From CBDHFQ01 sp965262565 (GTDB taxonomy: Bacteria; Bacteroidota; Bacteroidia; J057), in the NCBI GenBank assembly GCA_965262565.1, contig CBDHFQ010000026.1, positions 310,001 through 374,000 on the forward strand: DNA of 64,000 nucleotides, written 5' to 3'. A program made the position numbers and the translations under genes. Positions 48,810 through 58,140 of the stretch are shown piece by piece (the stretch's first letter is position 1; each line of letters opens with the position of its first letter). Under the pieces are notes generated by a model, which was given only the letters and a program-made list of their open reading frames with translations, was not told the origin of the DNA and ran no database searches.

Positions 48810-49088
48810 ATGCATTTGATATGGATAATATTAGGCTTATTGATAGGAGCGATTACCGCTCATTCTTCTAAACTTCTTTTCGAGAAAAAAAATAAGTGGT
48901 TGATTAGAATGTGTTGCTTGTTGTCAGGCTTTTTCGTTGGTGGGGGTATCGCAGGTCTGTTGGAACAGCTATTCTACACTTCTATTCCATTAAATTCTCC
49001 TGAAGCCATTTTAATGATCTCTATCTGCTCATGGCTTTTTTACGAAGGTATTGTATTATTGCGCTTTAGATCATTTAGGAGTAATTAA
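48810..49088 (+). CDS. Small three-helix membrane protein
   Basis: A 92-residue hydrophobic protein with about three helices (residues 3-17, 35-52 and 66-85). No family is recognised. It follows the TetR gene and may be controlled by it. Its stop overlaps the stop of the convergent cyclase gene by four bases. Small size and composition suggest a membrane-associated helper rather than an enzyme. Confidence 0.6.
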   Translation: MHLIWIILGLLIGAITAHSSKLLFEKKNKWLIRMCCLLSGFFVGGGIAGLLEQLFYTSIPLNSPEAILMISICSWLFYEGIVLLRFRSFRSN

Positions 49089-50140
49089 GTCCCATCACTT
49101 CTCCAGCCCGGTTTTAAACTGAAAAGTTTTATTTCCCTTCCTTTTCCTCTGAGTAAAATACTGCCCATATACTCCTCTACAAATTCGCCACTAAGGGACA
49201 GATCCTCTAACAAGTCTTCCGAAATCAATATATTTCGGCTTAATCTGTTACATTCATCCTGTATTCGGGAAGCGGTATTAATGGTATCACCGTGAAATAC
49301 GATCTCCTTTTTAAAATCTCCTATCTCTCCAGTGACCACTTTTCCGATATGATATCCTGCTTTGAAAATGGGTTCGAATCCATATCTTTTCAAATATTTA
49401 TCTTTTCTGGAGTCTATTTTCTTTTTAATTCTGAAAAAGCAACGGATACAATTTAAGTTTTTCAGCCCTCTTTTTTTGGGCCAACTTATCACTACTTCAT
49501 CTCCTACATATTGGTAAATAGATCCTTCAGAAGTAGATACGGGTTCTGCAATATCATAAAAGAAATCATTTAGCATATTATGCCAGCGAAAATGTCCTAG
49601 TTTTTCTGCGATGGTGGTGGAAGATTTAATGTCCAAAAACATGAATATTCTTTCCTCCTCTTTAGGTCTATGATATCTTCCAATGAGATAGTTCCATAAA
49701 ATACGAGGCCCCAGCAATCGTGAAGTCAAATTTATGTATTGAACCATTAAGACAACTACAAAGCTGAAAAATATGGTCCAGAAAATATTTAATCTTTCTC
49801 CCCAACGAATAATCTTCCTCAATTCCCATAGCTGATCCCATGATTCATTGGCATTATTCCACCAATAGTACCCTCCACTGATCGCTAAAATACAGAGACA
49901 AATGACTACGAGATAGGATAGGGTCCTGACCAATAAAAGTAAGGTAAATCTAAGTCTGCGTATTCTTCCTGGAAAGATATAATGATCGAGCCAGGCAGTA
50001 AATAAACCAATATTCAACCCTACCAGTGCTGAAATGGGAAGAATAACCTGATCTTCAAAAGCAGCAGCAGCGTAGATCATTCCTAATATTATACCCAGAA
50101 GAGATCTTTGTAATAAATGGGAAATGCGGTTGTTAAGCAT
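49085..50140 (-). CDS. Membrane-bound adenylate/guanylate cyclase-domain protein
   Basis: A 351-residue class III nucleotide cyclase. The N-terminal half has about four membrane helices (residues 12-140). The cyclase domain spans about 163-340. The metal Asp residues are D170 in MFLDIKSSTT and D214 in YVGDEVVISW. The VFHGDTINTASRIQDE stretch carries the transition-state Asn and Arg. The site is therefore intact, but whether the product is cAMP or cGMP is not clear. It is a single minus-strand gene with no obvious cNMP-binding partner in the window. It may act in a local signalling circuit. Confidence 0.87.
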   Translation of the reverse strand: MLNNRISHLLQRSLLGIILGMIYAAAAFEDQVILPISALVGLNIGLFTAWLDHYIFPGRIRRLRFTLLLLVRTLSYLVVICLCILAISGGYYWWNNANESWDQLWELRKIIRWGERLNIFWTIFFSFVVVLMVQYINLTSRLLGPRILWNYLIGRYHRPKEEERIFMFLDIKSSTTIAEKLGHFRWHNMLNDFFYDIAEPVSTSEGSIYQYVGDEVVISWPKKRGLKNLNCIRCFFRIKKKIDSRKDKYLKRYGFEPIFKAGYHIGKVVTGEIGDFKKEIVFHGDTINTASRIQDECNRLSRNILISEDLLEDLSLSGEFVEEYMGSILLRGKGREIKLFSLKPGWRSDGT

Positions 50141-50232
50141 ATTGACTATTTAGAAAGCACGCCCACTTAACGTTTAATGGTTAAATACAGATCCAAATCA
50201 AGTAAATCCCAGGGAGAATTGCACTATTTCCG

Positions 50233-51177
50233 CTAAGGTTGATAGGAAAATTGTAAGATATTTGCCTTTCCATTTCTAGCTTCATTAGAAACGAACAAGG
50301 TACCGTCAGGACTAAAACAGATCCCTTCCGGTTGTTTAAAAATTTCTCCATCTAATTGTTCAACAAATAACAATTCTTTCTCAGCACTATAGACAATAAG
50401 CAATTTCCCAACACTCGAAATAATATATATATCTTTGGTAATAGGATGGACAGCAATCCCTGAAGGTTGAAAGCATTTATCTCCCGCCGGGTCAAACATA
50501 CTTGCAAATTCCCTTGCAAAACGAGTCAAGGCACTTTCCTTTAAATACTTTTTAACTTCATTTAAATCAATGAGTAAAAAAGGGATTTCATCGACTGTTT
50601 TTGTTTCGAGATCGAACTTATAAATAGCCCTTGCATAAGAGAAAGACTTTTTATCATTAGAGGGGGAGGCTTTACAGGCAATTAACAGTGTATTTTCAGA
50701 TGGCAGATATCCTAAGCCTTCTGTGTCATTTTTGCTCCCTAGGATGGTTTCGTACTTCTTAGCTTTGTCGTCATCTTCTCCTTTTAACTTGTAAATATCT
50801 CCGTCGCTCCTCAATACGTATATGTCTCCATCAACCAGTTCAATTCCCTCGTAGTCCCCATCATTATGGAAGGAAAAATCTTTTATAACCTCTTCCTTCT
50901 TCGTATCAATGATAAAAATTTTTCCATCTTCATCCTGTACAGCAGCCAGTTTCTTTGGCCCCCAGTATGTCAATCCGGAGATTTCATCCAGCTTATCTTT
51001 TAATTTAAACTTATTCGTTGGTGAGTAAAGGAGATATGGGATCTTATTGTTGGGAAAGGAGTACGTATCAGCATCAATGCTTAAATGATGTTGATCATTA
51101 TAAACAGCTACCTCATCTAAATGAAATAAAAAGATGAACTGAATGGAAGTTATAAAACAAAACAGAGACAAGTCCAT
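50233..51177 (-). CDS. SdiA-regulated-domain protein (beta-propeller)
   Basis: A 314-residue exported propeller protein. The hydrophobic N-terminal helix (2-20) acts as signal or anchor. The propeller opens with KDKLDEISGLTYWGPKKLAA, the SdiA-regulated family motif. FHNDGDYEGIELVDGDIYVL and GSKNDTEGLGYLPSENTLLI follow in turn. PSGIAVHPITKDIYIISS and KQPEGICFSPDGTLFVSNEA close the blades. It probably binds a ligand outside the inner membrane; none is known. An upstream TTG at 51204 is in frame, but ATG at 51177 gives the signal helix. It follows the HPt gene by about 150 bases on the same strand. Confidence 0.8.
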   Translation of the reverse strand: MDLSLFCFITSIQFIFLFHLDEVAVYNDQHHLSIDADTYSFPNNKIPYLLYSPTNKFKLKDKLDEISGLTYWGPKKLAAVQDEDGKIFIIDTKKEEVIKDFSFHNDGDYEGIELVDGDIYVLRSDGDIYKLKGEDDDKAKKYETILGSKNDTEGLGYLPSENTLLIACKASPSNDKKSFSYARAIYKFDLETKTVDEIPFLLIDLNEVKKYLKESALTRFAREFASMFDPAGDKCFQPSGIAVHPITKDIYIISSVGKLLIVYSAEKELLFVEQLDGEIFKQPEGICFSPDGTLFVSNEARNGKANILQFSYQP

Positions 51178-51326
51178 AATTATATAAATGAATTGAGTAT
51201 TCAATTTATTGTTGCTCTAAATATAGCAAAAGCACTAAATTATATAATTATGTATCAAAACCCACAATTTTGCCTCTATTACAGTCAGTTAAAGTATAAT
51301 TTTTCCCCCAACGCCAGCGAAGAATT

Positions 51327-51737
51327 TTATTGTTTGATAATTTGGATAAGATCCTGAAGGTGAGTGATCAATTCATCGCATGCCTCGTCTAATTCACTTA
51401 TAGCATGGGTAAGTGATGTGATATCAGTATGGGTCCTGCCCATCTTTTCTATATTTATCGTCAATTCTGTCAGGTATTCATTGCCTAACACATTAATGGT
51501 AGACTTAAATCGGTGAGCAGTAGCAGCAACTTTCTCGTGCTGGCTTTCTGCTGTAGAAGTGTATAAATCTTTTATAACGTCGGGAATTTGAGAAATAATT
51601 ATATCGAATATCTCCAAGAAAAAGTCAGTATCATTCCCCAAGATAAACTTCATTTTTTCCATATCTACTTTTATCAATCTACCCAGGTCCTTTTTCTGAC
51701 TGCTGTTAAATGATTGATCAATATTCGCTTCCTTCAT
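51327..51737 (-). CDS. Histidine phosphotransfer (HPt) protein
   Basis: A 136-residue stand-alone HPt protein. The phosphorylated His is H75 in ATAHRFKSTINVLG. That matches the HxxKS/G pattern of the family. The rest forms the expected four-helix bundle, with FFLEIFDIIISQIPDVIKDL before it and a last helix after. It should pass phosphate between a hybrid kinase and a response regulator. It is divergent from the sigma-54-type response regulator, with a 356-base gap that holds strong inverted repeats. No hybrid kinase is in the window, so the partner must be elsewhere. The regulator next door is the obvious candidate for its output. Confidence 0.85.
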   Translation of the reverse strand: MKEANIDQSFNSSQKKDLGRLIKVDMEKMKFILGNDTDFFLEIFDIIISQIPDVIKDLYTSTAESQHEKVAATAHRFKSTINVLGNEYLTELTINIEKMGRTHTDITSLTHAISELDEACDELITHLQDLIQIIKQ

Positions 51738-52093
51738 AATAATAGTCTATTTATATAAAAATACCATTAATAAAACTAAATTTAGTTGCGATAAAGATCA
51801 ATTCTAAAATGCGTCTACATATAACCTAATTACCGAAGAACAAGAATCCCATGAATTTCCCTTTAGCCTGTAAGAGAAGTAAGAATCTAAAAATCAAAGC
51901 TTTATATTTATCTATTTTCAGCTTTAATAGATAAATTTTATATATAAAATATCAATTTTTAAAAATATGTAATAAATACATCGTAGAAGGTTTAATTTAT
52001 CGTAACAATTTTAATAGTTTGAATCTGATTTGATGCACTTAACACAATCCATCAAATGAAATAAGTCATTGGATAAATGAAATATCAGATGAT
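51738..52093. promoter_or_regulatory. Divergent regulatory region with inverted repeats
   Basis: This 356-base AT-rich gap lies between the HPt gene and the response-regulator gene. It holds an 11-bp inverted repeat with a 9-base loop (51906-51936, arms around TTTATCTATT) and an abutting 16-bp perfect palindrome (51935-51950). They are good candidates for an operator or for RNA structures. No -24/-12 sigma-54 promoter is visible. Confidence 0.5.
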
Positions 52094-53284
52094 ATGCAGA
52101 AAAAGTATTTGAATAAAGTATTTGTCATAGAAGATGATCTCGTTTTTGGTCGTGTTCTACAAAGGTCGCTGGAGCAAGAAGACAATATTGATGTACATGT
52201 TTTTCAGAGTGGAAGAGATTTTTTCGATCATATTCATCTCAACCCTGATATTGTCAGTATAGATTACAATCTACCTGATATGAACGGGCTGGACATTTTG
52301 AAGAAAATAAAAAATTACAACAAAGATATATCGACCATTATTTTATCGGGACAAGATAAAGTGGAAGTTGTGGTCGAAGCTTACTCGAACGGTGCTAATA
52401 ATTACATCATCAAGAATGAAAATGCGGTTATAGAACTAACTAATGTTGTTAAGCAGTTAAGTTCAAGTGTAAACTTAAGAAAAGAAGTTGAAGAACTTAG
52501 AGAGCAGGTAATTGATAAAAATAAATACCAGAAGATTGTTGGTGAAAGTCAACCTATTCTCAAAGTGCTTAAGCTTATCCAAAAAGTAGAAAAGAATGAC
52601 ATTATGGTGTTGATCACTGGTGAGAGTGGAACGGGAAAAGAGGTGATTGCTAATGCTATTCACTACCATTCCCCCCGGAAAAGGAGGCCTTTTGTAGCTG
52701 TTAACGTAGCTGCTATTCCAGCAGATCTCATTGAGAGTGAATTATTCGGTCACGAGAAGGGCGCGTTTACAGGAGCATCAGGAAGAAGAATAGGGAAGTT
52801 TGAAGAAGCTCAGGGAGGAACTATTTTTTTGGATGAGATAGGTGAGATGGAGTTGAATTTACAAACCAAGCTTTTACGGGTGCTACAAGAAAACAAAATT
52901 ACGCGCTTAGGAAGCAATAAGGAAATATCACTTGATGTTCGAGTGTTAGCAGCCACAAATAAAAACTTAGGCCAAAGAGTAAAAGAAGGATATTTTAGAG
53001 AAGATCTTTATTACAGGCTTCAGGGATTTCTCATACATCTTCCTCCTTTAAGAGATAGAGGCAATGATATTTTCTTATTAGCCAAATATTTTCTACTCAA
53101 TTTCAGCAAGCAAAACAGAATGAAGCAAAAGACTTTTTCTAAAGATGCAATCATCAATATGCTGAACCACCCTTGGCCGGGAAATGTGAGGGAATTAAAA
53201 GCGGTAGTAGAGCGCGCAACTTTAATTAGTGAAGGCGAAGTAATAGAAGAAGATGATTTAATATATTCTGAAACCATCTATTAG
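52094..53284 (+). CDS. Sigma-54-dependent response regulator lacking the DNA-binding domain
   Basis: A 396-residue NtrC-type protein. The receiver domain (1-125) has the phosphorylated D57 in SIDYNLPDMNG. The AAA+ domain (about 150-380) has the Walker A GESGTGKE at 176-183, GAFTGA at 223-228 (the sigma-54 contact loop) and the Walker B IFLDEIGEM. The usual R-finger region HLPPLRDRG follows. The protein ends just after EGEVIEEDDLIYSETIY, so the FIS-type helix-turn-helix of about 60 residues is missing. It may act from solution on many sigma-54 promoters, or with a DNA-binding partner. The stop is followed at once by the convergent helicase gene. The HPt gene is divergent from it. Confidence 0.9.
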   Translation: MQKKYLNKVFVIEDDLVFGRVLQRSLEQEDNIDVHVFQSGRDFFDHIHLNPDIVSIDYNLPDMNGLDILKKIKNYNKDISTIILSGQDKVEVVVEAYSNGANNYIIKNENAVIELTNVVKQLSSSVNLRKEVEELREQVIDKNKYQKIVGESQPILKVLKLIQKVEKNDIMVLITGESGTGKEVIANAIHYHSPRKRRPFVAVNVAAIPADLIESELFGHEKGAFTGASGRRIGKFEEAQGGTIFLDEIGEMELNLQTKLLRVLQENKITRLGSNKEISLDVRVLAATNKNLGQRVKEGYFREDLYYRLQGFLIHLPPLRDRGNDIFLLAKYFLLNFSKQNRMKQKTFSKDAIINMLNHPWPGNVRELKAVVERATLISEGEVIEEDDLIYSETIY

Positions 53285-53291
53285 GTTTTGT

Positions 53292-55223
53292 CTATATTTT
53301 GTTTAAATATTCCCATCCGCTTTTATAAGCATTGATTTCTTCCATGTAATGTAGAAGAGATTCATAAAATGGATGCTCTCCCAGCGTAGCACTATCCCCG
53401 AAAACAACTAACTTTTTACGTGCTCGAGTTAGTGCTACATTCATTCTTCTGATATCCTTCAAAAAACCAATGTCATTATTGTTGTTGGAACGGACAAGAC
53501 TGATATAAATTACATCTCTTTCTTGCCCCTGAAAACCATCGATCGTATTTATACTCACATAGCTATCATATTGACTTAACATGGGACTATTGGCCCATTG
53601 TTTTCTTATTACTGCCACTTGCTCCTTATAAGGAGAGATAATACCTAAAGAAAATGGTTTTGAGAAGAATTGCTCATCCTGAGCTTTTAGCTTATTAAAT
53701 AAAAGTGCTATATGCCTTAATAATAGGTGGGCTTCTTCATCATTAAATCTACTCAAGGTTTCAGGGTGCTTTTTTTCTTCAAAACCACATCCAGCAGTAT
53801 CTATAAACTCTACTGGCTCAATGTTCTCTCCTAGCCTTCTATCCTTTACTGATGGGTGGGCTCTCAATCTTCCTTTATAAAATTGATCACTTGAAAAGCG
53901 CATAATCCTCTCATGCATTCTATATTGGTCTGTCAATAATACTGATACATGTGCTTCTTTTTCATTCATAATCTTCTCAAAAAGTGTTTTACTCAAGCCT
54001 TCTTTAGCCGCTTCCATCGATTTAACGGTAGGAGGAAGTTGGTAGTGATCTCCTGCCAGTATTACTCTGTTCGACCTGAGAATGGGAATCCAGGAAGCTG
54101 AAGATAGAGCCTGAGCAGCTTCATCAATAAATACTGTGTGAAACCGTTTATTCCCAAGAACAGAATGCGCTGATCCAGTAAGAGTAGTTGCAATCACTTG
54201 ATTATGAGTTAACACATGATGGATAATATAATCCTCTAGCTTAAACGCTAATTTGCGAAGTTCATTAGCTTCACGAAGTAATGTTTGACGCTTATGTCTT
54301 GCATCGGCATCAAAGTTCCGTTTAAATTTTGAAGCTCTCTTTCGATAATTATCTGCTTCCTTGCGCATTTTCTTTAAGGAAGCATAATCTTCATGTGAGG
54401 CGATTTGGCCATCCAGGGTTAATTGGTGTAGCGTCTCTTCAACACGTGCTGGATTCCCTATCCGGACTACGTAAATCCCTGCTTCATAGCATTTTAAAGT
54501 TAACAAGTCGACAGCAGTATTACTAGGTGCGCAGACTAGTACCTGATGTTCTCTTTTTAGGGTTTCTTTGATGGCCCGAACTAAAGTGGTCGTTTTTCCC
54601 GTACCTGGAGGCCCATGTACAATGGCCACATCAAGGGATTCCAGGATTCGTTGGACAGCCTCATTTTGCGAATCATTAAGATATGAGTCAGTATGGGTTA
54701 TGTTCCAACGATGAAATTCTGCCTTTCTCTTTCCCAATATGGTCTCTCTTAACTCCATTAATCGGCTCCCCTTTTTGGCTTCTATCACTCCTCTTACGGC
54801 TTTTTCCATTTCTTGGTAGGTCTTATCATCAAAATCTACATCTACCCCTAACTGAGCTTTGGATATCCAATCAGGTAGTTGGCTCGTCCCCAGCATGACT
54901 TTCATCATCTGACTGGTGATGTAAGCAACTACTCCAGTAATTCTTCCGACTTCATGTCCGGATAATAAGCCGAATACTGATACCGTATCTCCACTTTGAA
55001 TTGATTGTGCCTTTATAATAGCATTCCTCTCAAGTTCAAGCAATAAGCGCTCTCCTGTACTAATTCTTACCCGTTTTAATCCTAAGGGATACCAGGTATA
55101 GCCCTTATTCACTCTTTCCTTAAGGGACTTATTTCTGATCCTTTCTCTGTATTGCTTAAGGTCCTCTTCCTTCTCTATGTTCAGCCATATCAATACTTTT
55201 GACAAGTATTCTCTAGATTCCAT
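53292..55223 (-). CDS. SF1B DNA/RNA helicase (IGHMBP2/Upf1-like)
   Basis: A 643-residue superfamily 1 helicase. The Walker A motif is GPPGTGKT at 204-211, followed by CAPSNTAVDLL, the Upf1-type motif Ia. FIDEAAQALSSASWIP is motif II and LAGDHYQLPPTVKS motif III. TDQYRMHERIM, SINTIDGFQGQERDVIYIS and RMNVALTRARKKLVVFGD are motifs IV to VI. The N-terminal 190 residues include a beta-barrel part (LLELERNAIIKAQSIQSGDTV) like IGHMBP2. The family unwinds DNA or RNA in repair or decay. It is convergent with the regulator gene and divergent from the small T9SS gene. Confidence 0.92.
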   Translation of the reverse strand: MESREYLSKVLIWLNIEKEEDLKQYRERIRNKSLKERVNKGYTWYPLGLKRVRISTGERLLLELERNAIIKAQSIQSGDTVSVFGLLSGHEVGRITGVVAYITSQMMKVMLGTSQLPDWISKAQLGVDVDFDDKTYQEMEKAVRGVIEAKKGSRLMELRETILGKRKAEFHRWNITHTDSYLNDSQNEAVQRILESLDVAIVHGPPGTGKTTTLVRAIKETLKREHQVLVCAPSNTAVDLLTLKCYEAGIYVVRIGNPARVEETLHQLTLDGQIASHEDYASLKKMRKEADNYRKRASKFKRNFDADARHKRQTLLREANELRKLAFKLEDYIIHHVLTHNQVIATTLTGSAHSVLGNKRFHTVFIDEAAQALSSASWIPILRSNRVILAGDHYQLPPTVKSMEAAKEGLSKTLFEKIMNEKEAHVSVLLTDQYRMHERIMRFSSDQFYKGRLRAHPSVKDRRLGENIEPVEFIDTAGCGFEEKKHPETLSRFNDEEAHLLLRHIALLFNKLKAQDEQFFSKPFSLGIISPYKEQVAVIRKQWANSPMLSQYDSYVSINTIDGFQGQERDVIYISLVRSNNNNDIGFLKDIRRMNVALTRARKKLVVFGDSATLGEHPFYESLLHYMEEINAYKSGWEYLNKI

Positions 55224-55425
55224 CTTTTTCTATTAATTTGTTTATTAACCTCGTTTTCTAAACAATTTCTCAACTTAAATGATTGTTATCTTTGTATGAC
55301 CTATCGTAATTAACCTTTTTTATTTAGTATATTTTTTGTAATATTCGGCTCTTACATCTAATATTCTTCAACGTTCTCTCATTATTTTTGTAAATGTTCA
55401 AATAGCTTTAGTATTCATTATCATT

Positions 55426-56226
55426 ATGAATTACTGTCTTAGACATATTAGCTTATTACTTCTTCTCTCCGGAGAAATTGTGATGGCCCAATCTGTATTT
55501 ACAAATGTTGATTTTCTCTTACCTGAGAGTCAACCTTCATATTGGTGGAAAGTTTCCACATCTCATGAAGCTGAATGGCAGCATAATGATCACTGGATTG
55601 ATAATCAGGGCATAGCACAATTCTATCTAGTAAATAAATATGCTTATAAAGAAGATCTTAGTGTATTAACCTTATCTTTTTCTGAAATATCGCACTTAGG
55701 CCAACCATTTTACGTAGACATAGATATAAGTTGCCAGCTCTCACTTGATCAAGGTCGTTTAACAATTTCATATTTAAATGATGATCAGTGGGTAAATGTC
55801 CGACGATTAAGTTCTTCATTTAACGGTAAGATTAAGTTTCCTATCGATGATCCTGTAAGCGGAAATGTTCAAATTAAATTTGTTTATCAGTCTTCAGCCA
55901 GTAAAGATGAAGCTATCTATATTTTTGACGCTGCGATAAAAAGCGGAAGTTTAAGTAATACACAAATGGTCGAAAACCCTTTTGAAGTGTATCCTAACCC
56001 ATTTACAGATAAAGTAAGCTTAAATTTTGTCCCTGAGGAGTCTTCCTCCACTACAAGCTTGAACATTAGAGATGTTCAGGGCCGATTAGTATTTAGTAAA
56101 TTAATGGCTATAGATCCTATGCGGACTACCATGGATCTCAACATGAAGAATATAGCCTCTGGCGTATATTGGATGGAAATCAGATCAGAAAATCAAGTTT
56201 GGCACCAAAAAGTGATTAAACGATAA
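55426..56226 (+). CDS. Small secreted protein with T9SS type A sorting domain
   Basis: A 266-residue secreted protein. The signal peptide (1-21) ends EIVMAQ. Residues 25-175 are beta-rich with no recognised family; they contain repeated S-type strands such as PFYVDIDISCQLSLDQGRLT. The last 80 residues are a T9SS type A sorting domain with FEVYPNPFTDKVSLNF, IRDVQGRLVFSKL and IASGVYWMEIR. Two sequences that match the phylum -7 element lie upstream (TATCTTTG at 55287, TATTTTTG at 55383), but neither has a clear -33 partner. It is divergent from the helicase gene. Role is unknown; it is probably surface-exposed. Confidence 0.75.
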   Translation: MNYCLRHISLLLLLSGEIVMAQSVFTNVDFLLPESQPSYWWKVSTSHEAEWQHNDHWIDNQGIAQFYLVNKYAYKEDLSVLTLSFSEISHLGQPFYVDIDISCQLSLDQGRLTISYLNDDQWVNVRRLSSSFNGKIKFPIDDPVSGNVQIKFVYQSSASKDEAIYIFDAAIKSGSLSNTQMVENPFEVYPNPFTDKVSLNFVPEESSSTTSLNIRDVQGRLVFSKLMAIDPMRTTMDLNMKNIASGVYWMEIRSENQVWHQKVIKR

Positions 56227-56234
56227 TACAGCTA

Positions 56235-56855
56235 TTACCCATTGTCCTCCTCTTCCTTAATTTTTCTCTGCTCATTTCCTGCAATAATTATCTCATCCAA
56301 TTTGGCATAAAACGCTTTTCCATATTTTCTGATCAGTGCTTCTTTAACAAACTCATAGATTTTTACTCCTTTTTGGAAGCCAAGTGTACAAGCAGCACTG
56401 CAAATTTGCCATTCATCATAATTTAATGCCTCGTATTCTTTCCTTTTACTCACTCGTACTGGGTATAAATGACATGAAATAGGTTTTCGAAATGATATTT
56501 TACCATCCAAGTAGGCCTTTTCTATCCCACATTTAGCCGTACCATCCGACTCAAAGGTAGCATAAGCACATTCTTTCCCATTCACTAATGGAGTAACAAA
56601 TCCATCTTCCCCTTCATAAGTATAAAACCCTTGTTCACTAATCGCTTTTTTTCCACTTTCCAACAAATATGGCTCGACATATTGGTACAAATCTTCTAAT
56701 ACAGGAAGCTCTGTTTCTTCAAGTGGTGCCCCTATATCCCCTTCTACACAGCAAGCTCCTTTACATAAGGCTATATCACATAAAAAAAATTCATCCGATA
56801 ATGCAGAACTGACCAACACGTCATCTATTGCTATCACATTTCTATAGGATTCCAT
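56235..56855 (-). CDS. DUF3109 cysteine-rich protein
   Basis: A 206-residue protein of the DUF3109 family, common in Bacteroidota and clostridia. It holds CDIALCKGACC near the start, then CAYATFESDGTAKCGIE, ISCHLYPVR and WQICSAAC. The spacing resembles the YkgJ/FliB-type metal-binding proteins, so an iron-sulphur or zinc site is likely. No reaction is established. It is 10 bases after the amidohydrolase gene on the same strand, so it is probably translated from the same transcript. It is convergent with the T9SS gene; the stops lie only 9 bases apart. Confidence 0.85.
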   Translation of the reverse strand: MESYRNVIAIDDVLVSSALSDEFFLCDIALCKGACCVEGDIGAPLEETELPVLEDLYQYVEPYLLESGKKAISEQGFYTYEGEDGFVTPLVNGKECAYATFESDGTAKCGIEKAYLDGKISFRKPISCHLYPVRVSKRKEYEALNYDEWQICSAACTLGFQKGVKIYEFVKEALIRKYGKAFYAKLDEIIIAGNEQRKIKEEEDNG

Positions 56856-56865
56856 TCATTTATTA

Positions 56866-58020
56866 TTAAAAAAGTTTTTCTAGCTGACCACTTTCTCTCA
56901 CCTCATCTATTTTACCAGAAGGACAACTAATTAAATTTATCCCTGGTCGCATTCCTGGAGAAAATTGTCCATACTTATCACTTATTTTAAGTGCTTTTGC
57001 TCCTTGATATGTCCCAAAAGATAGGAGTTGGTGGAAAGAAAATGATGATTCCTGTTTGGCTAAAACGTTAATTTCAGCTAAGATATCCAGGGAATCATTA
57101 CTTGCCAAACTATCGGTTCCCAAACAGATTCGATCTTCCCAGCCCTTAAATACATTGAGTTGTGGAGAAGTATCGTGAATATAACGATTTGACCTGGGAC
57201 AAAGACAAAAATAGGAATTAGGAAATTGTTTCATCAACCAATCTACTTCCTGGCTTTCTATTTCGGTAAGATGAACCCAAAGCACCGATTGCATTCGGTT
57301 CATCTCCTGAATCAAATACGGAATCTCCGCTTGCCCTTCATTATTAGGTTCAGGAAGGTTTAGCCCTTGATAAAAGTCAGAAAAGGGTCCAGTAGCTTTG
57401 CTAAACCATTCTCGTTCTTCCTTTGACTCAAGCAAATGAATAGACATTAACTTCGGTTGCGCAGCATTTATTTTCCTGATCAATGATGAAGACATGGAAT
57501 AAGGTGCATGACTAGTAATAGAATGAGGAAACGAGGTCCATTTATTAGCTAAGTTTACACCTTCTTCCCATATTCGCTCCGTACGAAGCGGATCTAGCCC
57601 AAATAGCTCTATAAAATTGTGGGAATATAGGTAAGAGTGCTGCTTTTTTCCTTCCAGGCTATGTGTTGTATTACATATATCTCCCAAGGCAACGATTCCT
57701 TGGTTCCACATATGTTCCAAAGCCTTCTTGGCAGCAACCACTAACTTCTTTTCAGGGATTAGCTTTCTCTGCTGAACCAAAGATCTAATGAAGCCTGTCA
57801 TTCCCATTTTTTTGTCTATCGTACTCTTCAATCCAGAAAGCTCCACATGGCAATGAGCATTTATAAATCCAGGAGAAAGTATCCCCCTGAATTCTTCTAC
57901 CTTCTCTCCCATTGTTCGAGGTCTGACATCCTGAATCACTCCATCATTGCTCACCTCTAATAAATACCCTGTTAACCACTTTTCAGGCGTATAAATCTTA
58001 TCTGCAAATAATAATGGCAT
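56866..58020 (-). CDS. Amidohydrolase-family protein (Atz/Trz type)
   Basis: A 384-residue metal-dependent hydrolase. The N-terminal HxH motif is GFINAHCHVELSG. The later metal His is in SHAPYSMSSS, and the catalytic Asp is in LGTDSLASNDSLDILAEI. Together they form the usual single-metal deaminase site. Substrates in the family include adenosine analogues, guanine and s-triazines; none can be picked here. A loss of function is not suggested. It is the first gene of a pair with DUF3109 and divergent from rlmN. An 8-bp inverted repeat (58054-58074) lies in the gap, between the two start sites. Confidence 0.87.
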   Translation of the reverse strand: MPLLFADKIYTPEKWLTGYLLEVSNDGVIQDVRPRTMGEKVEEFRGILSPGFINAHCHVELSGLKSTIDKKMGMTGFIRSLVQQRKLIPEKKLVVAAKKALEHMWNQGIVALGDICNTTHSLEGKKQHSYLYSHNFIELFGLDPLRTERIWEEGVNLANKWTSFPHSITSHAPYSMSSSLIRKINAAQPKLMSIHLLESKEEREWFSKATGPFSDFYQGLNLPEPNNEGQAEIPYLIQEMNRMQSVLWVHLTEIESQEVDWLMKQFPNSYFCLCPRSNRYIHDTSPQLNVFKGWEDRICLGTDSLASNDSLDILAEINVLAKQESSFSFHQLLSFGTYQGAKALKISDKYGQFSPGMRPGINLISCPSGKIDEVRESGQLEKLF

Positions 58021-58140
58021 AAACTTACTAGGGTAATTGAGAGAAAATCTTAACTAAAATATTTCGTATTTTAGCCCTCAGCATAGGTTCCACATAGAGT
58101 CTAAACTACTACTGAATGATTTACAAGTAGTGAAAGCAAA

